Shown here: one piece after another, positions 49,756 through 58,033 of the stretch
Position numbering within the stretch: position 1 is the stretch's first letter
Layout: each line of letters opens with the position of its first letter
Assembly: GCA_963837735.1 (NCBI GenBank)
Contig: CAWIOM010000010.1
Location: forward strand, 315,518-379,517
Length of the DNA stretch: 64,000 bases
Source: VRUE01 sp963837735
Lineage (GTDB): Bacteria; Actinomycetota; Thermoleophilia; Solirubrobacterales; 70-9
Direction: 5' to 3'
Program-made: the position numbers and the translations under genes
Notes under the pieces: generated by a model
The model's database searches: none
The model's input: only the letters and a program-made list of their open reading frames with translations
Told to the model about the DNA's origin: nothing

Positions 49756-50088
49756 TCAGCCGCCGAGCACGGCCTCGAGCTCGGCCAGCTGGGACTCGAT
49801 CCCGGTGCAGACGCCCTCGCAGATTTCGTGCACACCCGGGTCGGCGATCCGGTAGAGCGAGCTGGTCCCCTGCTTGCGGCGGGCGACGAAGCCCTCGGCC
49901 AGCAGCGCCCCGAGATGCTTGGAGATGTTCTGCTGGGAGGAGCCCAGGGCCTCGGTCAGCTCGCCGACCGAGGCCTCCTCGCGGCTGCGCAGGAGGTCGA
50001 TGATCCGCAGCCGGGTCGGGTCCGAGAGGGCGCGGAAGCGGCGGGCGATCAGCTCGGCGGTGTCGGGGGTGAGGGGTCTCTTCAACAT
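49756..50088 (-). CDS. ArsR/SmtB-family transcriptional repressor
   Basis: A 110-residue winged-helix repressor (FRALSDPTRLRIIDLLRSRE, VGELTEALGSSQQNISKHLG, VARRKQGTSSLYRIAD). A Cys pair C90-x3-C94 (CEGVC) lies in the C-terminal helix and could sense metal, persulfide or thiol stress. It is divergent from the DUF2892-MMPL operon, and the 63-base gap holds a clear inverted repeat. It most likely represses itself and that operon. The signal is unknown. Confidence 0.88.
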   Translation of the reverse strand: MLKRPLTPDTAELIARRFRALSDPTRLRIIDLLRSREEASVGELTEALGSSQQNISKHLGALLAEGFVARRKQGTSSLYRIADPGVHEICEGVCTGIESQLAELEAVLGG

Positions 50089-50102
50089 CTGCTACTCTCT
50101 TT

Positions 50103-50128
50103 CACAATTGTTGAGTTGTTCAACTGTG
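50103..50128. promoter_or_regulatory. Probable ArsR-family operator
   Basis: GTTGA-GTTGT-TCAAC (50110-50124) is a perfect inverted repeat inside a larger imperfect palindrome from CACAATT to CTGTG. It lies in the middle of the AT-rich 63-base gap between the divergent arsR-like gene and the DUF2892 gene, the normal place and size for an ArsR operator overlapping both promoters. Confidence 0.65.
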
Positions 50129-50151
50129 GATCATCAGAAAGAAGGATAGCG

Positions 50152-50412
50152 ATGCCAGCAACCACCGCCGCCAATCCGCCCCTGCAGGCTTCCTCATCCT
50201 CGCGGGGATGGCCGCTGGAGCGCATCCTCTTCGCGCTGGCGGGCACGATGACCGGCCTCAGCGCTCTGCTCAGCGCCCTCGTCAGCCCCTGGTTCCTGCT
50301 GCTGACCGGGTTTGTCGCCGTCAACCAGCTGCTCTTCGTCAGCGTCGGCAACTGCCCGGCCTCGTTGATCTTGCGGCACGTCTTCGGCGTCAAGGCTGCC
50401 TGCGAGCGATGA
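50152..50412 (+). CDS. DUF2892-like inner-membrane protein
   Basis: An 86-residue protein with two hydrophobic segments (ILFALAGTMTGLSALLSALV and PWFLLLTGFVAVNQLLFVSV) and a conserved end NCPASLILRHVFGVKAAC, as in the YgaP-like DUF2892 domain, which often accompanies sulfur or metal stress genes. Both Cys residues (NCP and AAC) may be redox active. ATG 50152 is preceded by AAGAAGGATAG. The stop overlaps the MMPL start (ATGA). Expression is presumably under the ArsR protein. Confidence 0.82.
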   Translation: MPATTAANPPLQASSSSRGWPLERILFALAGTMTGLSALLSALVSPWFLLLTGFVAVNQLLFVSVGNCPASLILRHVFGVKAACER

Positions 50413-52604
50413 ACGCCCTGGGACCGATCGGGCGGCTCGGGCGCTTCGCCGCCGTCCATCGGCGCGCCGTGTTCATCACCTGGGCCGCGATCGCCGTCGG
50501 CCTCGGCGTGCTGGCGCCGCGGGTCGAGACGGCGCTCTCGGGTGCCGGCTGGCAGGCCAACGGCTCCGAGTCGGTCAAGGTCCGCGAACAGCTCGACGCC
50601 AACTTCGGCGGCGCCGGCGCCTACGCGCTGCAGGTCGCCGTCTACTCGCAGGAACTGACCGTGGCCGACCCGGCGCTCCGCCGTACCGTCGCCCGGGTCG
50701 AACGCGTTCTCGGCGCCGACCCGGCGGTCGGCAGCGTCCTCGCGCCCCGTCCCGGTGCCTCGATCTCCCGCGACGGCCACACCGCGATCGTCGCCGGCAC
50801 CGCCGCCAAGAACCCGAACGAAATGGTCGCCGCCGCCAACGACCTGAAGTCCGAAGTCGCCGCCCTCTCCACGCCTGAGGTGCAGGCGAACCTCACCGGG
50901 GCGCCCGGCATGTGGTCGGACTTCAACGAAGCCAACCGCGACGCGATGATGAAGTCGGAGCTGATCTCCTGGCCGGTGACGCTGGCGATCCTCGTCCTGG
51001 CCTTCGGCTCCCTCGTCGCCGCCGGGCTGCCGCTGATGCTGACGATCGTCGGCCTGATCGCCTCCGCCGGGGTCCTCTACCTCGGCACCAAGCTGGCGCC
51101 GATCTCGATCTGGGCGATGAACTTCGCGCTGATGTTCGCGCTGGCGCTCGGCATCGACTACGCGCTTTTCATAGTGATGCGCTTCCGCGGCGCCCTCTTC
51201 GGCCAGCACGAGACGACCGAGGAGGCCGTCGGCGAGACGATGGACACCGCCGGCAAGGCGGTCCTCTTCTCCGGGCTGACCGTCCTGATCTCGCTCTCGG
51301 CGGTGATGCTTGTCCCCAGCCCCGCCTTCCGCTCGATGTCGCTGGGGATCATGGTCTCGGTCCTCTTCGTCCTGGCGGCGACGATGACCCTGCTGCCGGC
51401 GGTCCTCTCCAAGCTCGGGCCGCGGATCGACAAGCTCGCCCTCCCATGGGCCCACAGCGGCGAGCACCGCTCGCCGCGCTTCGCGCGCTGGGGGGAGCTG
51501 CTCTGGCGCCGGCCCTTCGTCTTCGGTGGCCTCGCCCTGGTCGTTCTGCTCGCCCTGGCGCTGCCGATCCTCGGCATGAAGACCGGGATGCCCTCGATCA
51601 AGGTGGTGCCCAAGAGCGACTCCTCGCGAGTCGGCTACCGGCAGATCAGCGCCGCCTTCGGCCCCGGCGCGCCGGGAACGCTGCAGGTGACGTCGGCGCG
51701 AGCGCAGGCCGCGGCGAGCGCGGACGTGCTGCGCGGGGACCCCGGAATCGCAGCCGTCTCCCCGCCGGTGGCCGGGGCCGGCGGCCAGGTCCTGATCCAG
51801 GCGGTGCCGAACAGCGGTCCCTCGACCGACGCCAACGCGAGCACGATCGACAGGCTGCGGAGGGACCTTCCCGCGGCGGCGCAGCTCGGCGGCCCCTCGG
51901 CCGAAAACCACGACCTCGAAACCTCGCTGGCATCGAAGACGCCGCTGGCGATCGGCGTCATCCTCGTGCTCGGCTTCCTGCTCCTGCTGATCGCCTTCCA
52001 GGCGCCGCTGATCGCCGCGATCGGGGTGCTCGCCAACCTGCTCTCCACCGCCGCGGCCTTCGGCGTCGCGACGCTGATCTTCCAGCACGGGCACCTCTCC
52101 GGCCTGCTCGGCTTCGAATCGCAGGGATTCCTCGACGCCTGGGGGCCGATCTTCTTCTTCGCGATGATCTTCGCGATCGCGATGGACTACACGGTCTTCC
52201 TGCTCTCCTCCGCGCGCGAGCACTGGGAGCGCTCAGGCGACGCCAGGGAGGCGATGGTCGGCGGCCTGGCCCACTCCGGGCGGGTGATCCTCGCCGCCGG
52301 CGGGGTGATGGTCGCGGTCTTCTTCACCTTCGCCCTCTCGGGGCCGCTGCCGCCGAAGGAGATGGGCACGATCCTCGGCGTCGCCGTCCTGCTCGACGCC
52401 TTCCTGGTCAGGTTGCTGCTGCTGCCGGTCTTCATGCGGCTGGCGGGAGCGCGGGCCTGGTACCTGCCGGCCTGGCTCGACCGGATCCTTCCCGACGTGC
52501 GCTTCGGGCACGGATCGGCGGGCGGGGAGGCAGCGGCCGGCGAGCCGGCGAGCCCGACCGTCCCGACGCCGCCGGTGGTGGCAGCGGTCAGGGACAGGAG
52601 CTAA
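50409..52604 (+). CDS. MMPL/RND-family transporter
   Basis: A 731-residue RND-type membrane protein with two repeats, each of one helix, a periplasmic domain and five helices. The transport helices carry FALALGIDYALFIVMRFRG and AIAMDYTVFLLSSAREHW, both with the paired Asp-Tyr of MMPL proteins. GLTVLISLSAVMLVPSPAFR and GGVMVAVFFTFALSG follow each. Proteins of this type export lipids, siderophores or drugs. Here ArsR control suggests export of a stress agent or lipid involved in resistance; that is inference. The last 40 residues are a disordered tail. Confidence 0.9.
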   Translation: MNALGPIGRLGRFAAVHRRAVFITWAAIAVGLGVLAPRVETALSGAGWQANGSESVKVREQLDANFGGAGAYALQVAVYSQELTVADPALRRTVARVERVLGADPAVGSVLAPRPGASISRDGHTAIVAGTAAKNPNEMVAAANDLKSEVAALSTPEVQANLTGAPGMWSDFNEANRDAMMKSELISWPVTLAILVLAFGSLVAAGLPLMLTIVGLIASAGVLYLGTKLAPISIWAMNFALMFALALGIDYALFIVMRFRGALFGQHETTEEAVGETMDTAGKAVLFSGLTVLISLSAVMLVPSPAFRSMSLGIMVSVLFVLAATMTLLPAVLSKLGPRIDKLALPWAHSGEHRSPRFARWGELLWRRPFVFGGLALVVLLALALPILGMKTGMPSIKVVPKSDSSRVGYRQISAAFGPGAPGTLQVTSARAQAAASADVLRGDPGIAAVSPPVAGAGGQVLIQAVPNSGPSTDANASTIDRLRRDLPAAAQLGGPSAENHDLETSLASKTPLAIGVILVLGFLLLLIAFQAPLIAAIGVLANLLSTAAAFGVATLIFQHGHLSGLLGFESQGFLDAWGPIFFFAMIFAIAMDYTVFLLSSAREHWERSGDAREAMVGGLAHSGRVILAAGGVMVAVFFTFALSGPLPPKEMGTILGVAVLLDAFLVRLLLLPVFMRLAGARAWYLPAWLDRILPDVRFGHGSAGGEAAAGEPASPTVPTPPVVAAVRDRS

Positions 52605-52689
52605 CGCGAGGCGAGCGCATTCGTGGCGCAGCTCGGCTCCGGCCGGCCCGGCGAAGGCGCGTCGCTAGACTCGACCGCGTGAGGCGACG

Positions 52690-54334
52690 GTGCCAGTGAG
52701 GTTGGGGTTCGGCGTCCGTCTGCGGGGAGCCGCTTCGTTCGCCGCCGGAGCCCTGCTCGCTGCACTTCTGATCGCACCCGCCGCGGCGGGTGCGGCGGCC
52801 GGCGACATCGACACCAGCTTCGCCACCAACGGCAGGCTGGTCCAGAACATCGACGCCAACGTGGTCGCGAGCACCGACGCCGCCCGCGATGTCGCGATCC
52901 AGCCCGACGGCCGGATCGTCGTCGCCGGCTCGACCTTCGTCAACAACGAAGGCACGATCACGAACTATGGGTTTGCCGTCCTGCGGCTGACGAGCGCCGG
53001 GGCCCCCGACGGCAGCAGCGGCGGGTTCGATGTCTTCTCCGAGGGCCCGCACCCGGGCAGCGGCGCCAGTGCGGTGGCGCTGCAGCCCGACGGCCAGATC
53101 CTGCTCGCGGGCTGGGAAGGGTCGATGGGCTCCGATTTCACCGCGGCCCGGATCTCGGGCGTGGACGGAAACTACGACGCCACCTTCGGCCCGCCGAACG
53201 GGTGGTCCTATCTCAATTTCGCGGGGGTCGACGGAGCGGGCGTCGGAACCGACGTCGCCGCCGACATGGCCCTGCAGCCCGACGGCGCGGTGGTCATGGC
53301 CGGCTACAGCGACGGCCAGTTCGCGATCGGGCGAGTCAGCTCGACCGGGGCGCCGGACAACAGCTTCGACGGCAACGGCCGCAAGCGGGTCGGCTTCGTC
53401 GAAGACCTGGGCTACGCAACCTCGGTGGCGCTCTCCGGCTCGAAGATCGTCTCCGCCGGCTTCACCGGCTCCGCACCCAACTACCAGCTCGCGATCCTCA
53501 GCCTCAATGCGAACGGCAGCCCGGACGCCGGCTTCGGGGACGCCGCCGGCCGCGCGACCAACGAAGTCAACGAGATTCCCCACGGTGCCGAGGCGATGGC
53601 GATCCAGCCCGACGGCAAGATCGTCGTCGCCGGGCCGGCCGGCGGCGACTTCGGGATCGCGCGGGTGAAGACCGACGGCCTCTACGACCAGAGCTTCGGG
53701 ACCGAAGGCCAGGTCGCGGTCGACTTCGGCGGTAAAGACGTCCCCTACGCGCTGGCGCTTCAGCCCGACGGCCGGATCCTGGTTGCCGGCACCGACGGCG
53801 ACGGCTTCGCCGTCACCAGGCTGATGCCGGACGGCTCGGTCGACCCGAGCTTCGGGATCGGCGGTAGGGCGACCGTCAACTTCGGCGGCGTCGACGAAGC
53901 GCTTGGCATCGCCCTGCAGCCCGACGGCAAGATCGTCCTCGTCGGCACCAACGGCGGCGACTTCGCCGTCACCCGCCTGATGGGCGATCCGCCGGCCGGT
54001 TCGCCGGCCCCGGCCCCGGCCTCGCCCGCCGGGCCGCCGGCGCCCGCCACGGCGAAATGCGCCGGCCGGCGAGCGACGATCGTCGGCACGCGCGGCAACG
54101 ACCGGCTCTCGAGGAACCGGCGCCGCGGACGTGATCGCGGGGCTGGGCGGTGCCGACAGGATCGCCGGCCTCGGCGGGAGGGACACGATCTGCGGCGGCG
54201 GCGGCAACGACCGTCTGAAGGGCGGCCCCGGCGCCGACACCCTGATCGGCGGCCCGGGCAGGGACACGCTGTTCGGCGGGCCCGGGAGGGACAGGCTGAG
54301 GGGCGGCCCGGGCAGGGACAGGCTGGTGAAGTAG
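52690..54334 (+). CDS. Secreted delta-60 repeat protein with C-terminal RTX-like calcium repeats, one frameshift
   Basis: An exported protein of about 545 residues. Signal peptide: AASFAAGALLAALLIAPAAA, cleavage near GAAA-G. The body has about seven delta-60 repeats of the type ALQPDGKIVVAG, a beta-propeller-like array. After a Pro/Ala linker and a shift near 54115 the C-terminus reads as tandem glycine-rich nonapeptides (GLGGADRIAGLGG, GGGGNDRLKGGPG, GGPGRDTLFGGPGRD) of RTX type. RTX repeats bind Ca(II) during secretion. GTG 52690 is the assumed start; GTG 52696 is an alternative. Function unknown; adhesion or surface layer is a guess. Confidence 0.8.
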
Positions 54335-54361
54335 GCAACTCTGCTGTAGCTTGACATCTAG

Positions 54362-55429
54362 ATGACCCGCCGACCCGCCGCTCCGCAGCCGATCGCCCGC
54401 CTGGCGATCCTCGCCCTGGGGGTCGCCGCAGCGCTCGTCCTCCTGCCGGCCGCCGCCCAGGCGGCGACGAACTTCGGCAGCCGCCTCAACCACGATCCGG
54501 CGAACTCGGGCGAGTGCAAGATGCTCGGCCGCTGCACGATCGTCTCCTTCATCCATCCCGTCCGACCCCGAAGGCGATCCCTACTCCGGCGGCGCTCCGG
54601 TCGGCGGCGTGATCGTCAAGTTCCGCATCCGCGCCTTCGCTCAGGCGCCGTCGCTGGTCACCTTCGGGCTGGCCGACATCAGCCGGCCCAACCCCGAAGA
54701 CCAGGACAATGCCGTGGCGACTCCGGCGGGGACCGGGCCGACCGTGACGTCTGGACACCGGCGAAGCATCGGAAGCGCCGATCCAGGAGTTCGCCGCCCA
54801 CCTGCCGGTCAAGAAGGGCCAGCACCTGGCGATCGACACCACCGACGTCGAAGCGACCTACAACGACAGCGGCAGCAAGTACAGCTACATCTTCGCGCCA
54901 CCTCTGTCCGACGGCGGCGGCTCCAGGGGGTCGACGGAAGCGACCGGGGAGCTGCTGGTCGCGGCGACGATCGAGCCCGACGCCGACGGCGACGGCTTCG
55001 GCGACGAGACCCAGGACCAGTGCCCGAGCCAGGCGACCACCCAGGGCCCCTGCGACAACACGGCACCAGGGGTCGGCGGCTTCGCGTGTCTCGGGCGGCA
55101 AGATCTCCTACAGCCTCTCCGAGGCGGCGACGGTCACCTTCAAGCTCGAGAAGAAGATCCTCGGGCGCAAGGTCGGCAAGCGATGCGTCAAGCAGACCAA
55201 GGGCAACCGGAAGAAGAAGCGCTGCGCGAAGAACTTCAGGCAGGTCGGCGCCCTCTTCAGCGGCACCGGCAGCGCCGGTGCCAACTCGGTGACGCTGCCC
55301 AACGGCCGCAAGCTGAAGCCGGGCGCCTACCGGCTGACGCTCACCGCTCGCGACGCCGCCGGCAACGAGACGGTCAAGACGACCAACTTCAGGGTCAAGA
55401 AGAAGAAGCACAAGAAGAAGAAGAAGTAA
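54362..55429 (+). CDS. Secreted protein with calcium-binding-type repeat and polylysine tail, frameshifted
   Basis: Signal peptide: RLAILALGVAAALVLLPAAA, cleavage AQA-A. Shifts near 54560, 54755 and 55085 connect GGVIVKFRIRAFAQAP, PIQEFAAHLPVKKGQHLAID and TYNDSGSKYSYIFAPPL. The segment DADGDGFGDETQDQCP is a thrombospondin-3-type or EF-hand-like Ca(II) site. The last 90 residues form a beta domain (YSLSEAATVTFKLEKKILGR, GAYRLTLTARDAAGNETVKT) and the protein ends in KKKKHKKKKK. The same Ig-like plus lysine-tail layout recurs in the protein at 56354. The stop TAA touches the tRNA-Gly gene. Confidence 0.72.
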   Translation: MTRRPAAPQPIARLAILALGVAAALVLLPAAAQAATNFGSRLNHDPANSGECKMLGRCTIVSFIHPVRPRRRSLLRRRSGRRRDRQVPHPRLRSGAVAGHLRAGRHQPAQPRRPGQCRGDSGGDRADRDVWTPAKHRKRRSRSSPPTCRSRRASTWRSTPPTSKRPTTTAAASTATSSRHLCPTAAAPGGRRKRPGSCWSRRRSSPTPTATASATRPRTSARARRPPRAPATTRHQGSAASRVSGGKISYSLSEAATVTFKLEKKILGRKVGKRCVKQTKGNRKKKRCAKNFRQVGALFSGTGSAGANSVTLPNGRKLKPGAYRLTLTARDAAGNETVKTTNFRVKKKKHKKKKK

Positions 55430-55499
55430 GCGGCGGACGGGAATCGAACCCGCGTCATCAGCTTGGAAGGCTGAGGCTCTACCGTTGAGCTACCGCCGC
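55429..55499 (-). tRNA. tRNA-Gly (anticodon UCC)
   Basis: A 71-base tRNA on the minus strand. Acceptor stem GCGGCGG/CCGCCGC, discriminator T. D-arm GCTC-AACGGTA-GAGC. Anticodon stem TCAGC/GCTGA encloses CTTCCAA (anticodon TCC). T-arm GCGGG-TTCGATT-CCCGT. No CCA. Its last base overlaps the stop codon of the preceding convergent CDS. Confidence 0.95.
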
Positions 55500-55547
55500 G
55501 GAGCGCCCTAAAGGTATCCCCCGGCGGCCCGTAGAGTCCCGCCGAGC

Positions 55548-56303
55548 ATGGATATCGGCGAGATCCTGGCGATCGCCGCGGCGGGCCTCGCCGCCGGCAC
55601 CGTCAACACGGTTGTCGGCAGCGGTACGCTGATCACCTTTCCGGTGCTGCTCGCCTTCGGCTACTCGCCGGTGACGGCGAATGTCTCCAACACGATCGGC
55701 CTCGTCCCGGGCTCGGTCTCGGGCGCGGTCGGCTACCGTCGCGAGCTCGCCGGCCAGCGCAGCAGGGCGCTGCGGCTCGGCAGCTGCTCGGTGCTGGGCG
55801 CGACGCTCGGAGCCGCTGCGCTGCTCGTCCTGCCGGCCTCGGCGTTCAGGGCGATCGTGCCGGTCTTCATCGCCGCAGCGCTGGTCCTCGTGATCCTGCA
55901 ACCGCGAATCAATCGGGCGCTGGCCCGGCGCCAATCGCGCGTCGCGCACGAGCACGGGATCCTCACCCCGCTGGCCGTCTTCGCGACCGGCGTCTACGGC
56001 GGCTACTTCGGCGCCGCTCAGGGCGTGCTGCTGCTCGGCATCCTCGGCGTCGCCCTGCCCCAGGGCATGCAGCGCACCAACGCCCTGAAGAACGTCCTCG
56101 CCGGCCTCGCCAACGGAGTCGCCGGGTTGATCTTCGCGATCGCCGCCGACGTCGCCTGGGCGCCGGCGGCGCTGATCGCGGCGGGCTCGATCGTCGGCGG
56201 CCAGGTCGGCTCGACCTACGGGCGGCGGCTCTCGCCGGACGCGCTGCGGGCGCTGATCGTCTTCGTCGGCACCGCCGCGATCGTCAAGCTGCTCGCCGAA
56301 TGA
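55548..56303 (+). CDS. TSUP (TauE/SafE)-family anion exporter
   Basis: A 251-residue membrane protein with eight hydrophobic segments. The family markers are AAGLAAGTVNTVVGSGTLIT, FGYSPVTANVSNTIGLVPGS and TGVYGGYFGAAQGVLLLGIL. Also present are MQRTNALKNVLAGLANGVAG and GSIVGGQVGSTYGRRLSPDA. TSUP proteins export sulfite, sulfoacetate or related anions, or move thiosulfate. The ligand is not readable here. Its end overlaps a possible ATG (56300) of the next gene. Confidence 0.9.
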   Translation: MDIGEILAIAAAGLAAGTVNTVVGSGTLITFPVLLAFGYSPVTANVSNTIGLVPGSVSGAVGYRRELAGQRSRALRLGSCSVLGATLGAAALLVLPASAFRAIVPVFIAAALVLVILQPRINRALARRQSRVAHEHGILTPLAVFATGVYGGYFGAAQGVLLLGILGVALPQGMQRTNALKNVLAGLANGVAGLIFAIAADVAWAPAALIAAGSIVGGQVGSTYGRRLSPDALRALIVFVGTAAIVKLLAE

Positions 56304-56353
56304 GCGTCCGCGGCCGCTTGTGTTATCGCGGACTGGTCAGTACCTTCGAGCGG

Positions 56354-57793
56354 ATGCCGGATTCGAATAGCGGACGCAGGGGTCGGGGGGCCGCGATGCT
56401 GGCGATCGCCGCCGCCGCTCTGGCGATGGCCCTGCCGGCGTCGGCCGGCGCCGTCTCCTGGTCGCAGATCCCATCGGGCACGAGCAGCGCGATCACCGCG
56501 GTCGAATACCAGGGACCGACCCGCTTCTGGTTCACGACCTCCTCGGGTGACATCTTCGGCCGCAACGGGGGCGGGGAATTCGTCCAACAGAGGGAAGGCA
56601 CCGGCCTGGCGCTCAACGACATCGAGTTCCGCCCGGCTCCGAGCGAAGTCGGCCTCGCGGTCGGCAATAACGGCCAGGTGCTCCGCACGGTCAACGGCGG
56701 CACGAACTGGGTGCCTATTGCGATCGGCCCCACCCTGCTCTCGAAAACCACACCCAACGACTGCACCGCCACCCAGGCGGTCGGCAACGTCTACTCGGTG
56801 CGCTTTGCCAGCGCGGAAGTCGTCTACATCATCGGCCAGGGCTCGCAGCTCGGGCGCAGCGCAACGGCCGGGACGACCTGGGCCGACGCGAACTGGGAAG
56901 ACAAAGGCACCGCGGGGCGCAGCGCCGAAGATCTCTGCAAGCTCCCGACCAGCGCCGACAACCTCGGCGACGCCTTCTTCCCGAGCCAGAACGTCGGCTA
57001 CTTCTGCACCCAGATCTTCGGCGCCGTGTTCGTCACCTCCGACGGGTTGAGCAGCGCGGGCACGGAAGCGGCCGGCGGCTGCGGCAACGGCTTCACCGGC
57101 TCGCGCCGCATCGCCGGCGACCCGGCCAACCCGAACCGGATGTGGGCTGTCGGCGGCAACACCGGCAACATCTCCGGGACGGCGTCGACGGCCGATGCCT
57201 GGACGAGCTCCCAGCCCTTCGCGATCGGCAACGACACGGCCCGCGAATTCAGCGAAGCGACGGACGTCGCCTACGCGGGCGGCACCGTTCTCTCGGCCGG
57301 CAAAGCGGGGATGATCGTCGGCTCCATCGACGGCACGACCTTCTACTTCAACGACGCCACCGGCGCCCTGGCGGCGACCGACTGGGGAGCGGCTTCGCTG
57401 GCGAGTGGCAACGACGGCGCGGTCGGCGGCGCCGGCGGAGCGCTTGCCGTGACCACCGACGCCGCGAACGTCGTGCCGCCGGGGGCCGGCGGCGGGTCGA
57501 CCGCGGTCAAGGACACGAAAGCGCCGGATACGAGGATCGTCAAGAAGCCGAAGAAGAAGTCGTCGAAGCGGAAGGTCAAGTTCACCTTCACCTCCACCGA
57601 GCCGGGATCGACCTTCGAATGCAAGTTCGACAAGGCGAAGAGGTACAGCCGCTGCAAATCGCCGCTGAAGAAGAAGGTCAAGCCGGGCAAGCACAAGCTC
57701 TTCGTGCGGGCGGTGGACCGCGCCGGCAACTCGGACCCGACGCCGGCGAAGTGGAAGTTCAAGGTCACCAAGAAGAAGAAGCACCGCCACTAG
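56354..57793 (+). CDS. Secreted beta-propeller (BNR/Ycf48-like) protein with lysine-rich C-terminal domain
   Basis: A 479-residue exported protein. ATG 56354 gives a proper signal peptide (GAAMLAIAAAALAMALPASA, cleavage AGA-V); ATG 56300 would add 18 odd residues before it. The mature half has propeller-like blades (ITAVEYQGPTRFWFTTSSG, VGLAVGNNGQVLRTVNGGTN, AGTTWADANWEDKG), as in Ycf48/HCF136-like proteins. The last 100 residues are a separate domain: KVKFTFTSTEPGSTFECKFD, GKHKLFVRAVDRAGNSDPTP, ending KKKKHRH. This C-terminal module is frequent in Thermoleophilia exported proteins as I recall. Function unknown. Confidence 0.75.
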   Translation: MPDSNSGRRGRGAAMLAIAAAALAMALPASAGAVSWSQIPSGTSSAITAVEYQGPTRFWFTTSSGDIFGRNGGGEFVQQREGTGLALNDIEFRPAPSEVGLAVGNNGQVLRTVNGGTNWVPIAIGPTLLSKTTPNDCTATQAVGNVYSVRFASAEVVYIIGQGSQLGRSATAGTTWADANWEDKGTAGRSAEDLCKLPTSADNLGDAFFPSQNVGYFCTQIFGAVFVTSDGLSSAGTEAAGGCGNGFTGSRRIAGDPANPNRMWAVGGNTGNISGTASTADAWTSSQPFAIGNDTAREFSEATDVAYAGGTVLSAGKAGMIVGSIDGTTFYFNDATGALAATDWGAASLASGNDGAVGGAGGALAVTTDAANVVPPGAGGGSTAVKDTKAPDTRIVKKPKKKSSKRKVKFTFTSTEPGSTFECKFDKAKRYSRCKSPLKKKVKPGKHKLFVRAVDRAGNSDPTPAKWKFKVTKKKKHRH

Positions 57794-57802
57794 CCCGGTC
57801 GG

Positions 57803-57827
57803 GGCGGGGCCGGCTGCCGGCCCCGCC
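57803..57827. terminator. Strong GC hairpin between convergent genes (likely bidirectional terminator)
   Basis: GGCGGGGCCGG and CCGGCCCCGCC form a perfect 11-bp stem with a 3-base loop, between the stop of the propeller gene (57793) and the stop of the small membrane protein gene (57834). There is no U-run, but actinobacterial terminators often lack one. The location between two convergent stops is the typical place. Confidence 0.7.
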
Positions 57828-57833
57828 TTCCGC

Positions 57834-58010
57834 TCAGGGGAAGTGCGAGCAGGCCGAGCCGTCCCGGCCGGCCAGGTCTTCCTTCGTCAGGCAGTTGCTG
57901 TAGTGGAGCTCGCTGCCGATCCAGGCCATCAGCAGCAGCCCGATGACGACGATCAGGCCCAGTGCGACGGCGACGGAGCGCCTCGTTGATGCGATCACGT
58001 CCATTTTCAT
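57834..58010 (-). CDS. 58-residue single-TM membrane protein
   Basis: A short gene whose protein begins MKMDVIASTRRSVAVALGLI, continues through a single membrane helix (VVIGLLLMAWIG) and ends outside with LHYSNCLTKEDLAG, RDGSACSHFP. Two cysteines in the extracytoplasmic tail could be disulfide-bonded or bind heme or metal. Third-position bias is strong. It lies 23 bases downstream of the DsbA-like gene on the same strand, so the pair may be linked. No family is recognised. Confidence 0.6.
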   Translation of the reverse strand: MKMDVIASTRRSVAVALGLIVVIGLLLMAWIGSELHYSNCLTKEDLAGRDGSACSHFP

Positions 58011-58033
58011 GGTGCGACCGTATTCGATCCGGC

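Noticed and set aside
50082..52223. 713-codon minus-strand frame opposite the MMPL gene
   Set aside because: Glu/Arg/Asp-rich antisense frame; the sense strand encodes a clear RND transporter.
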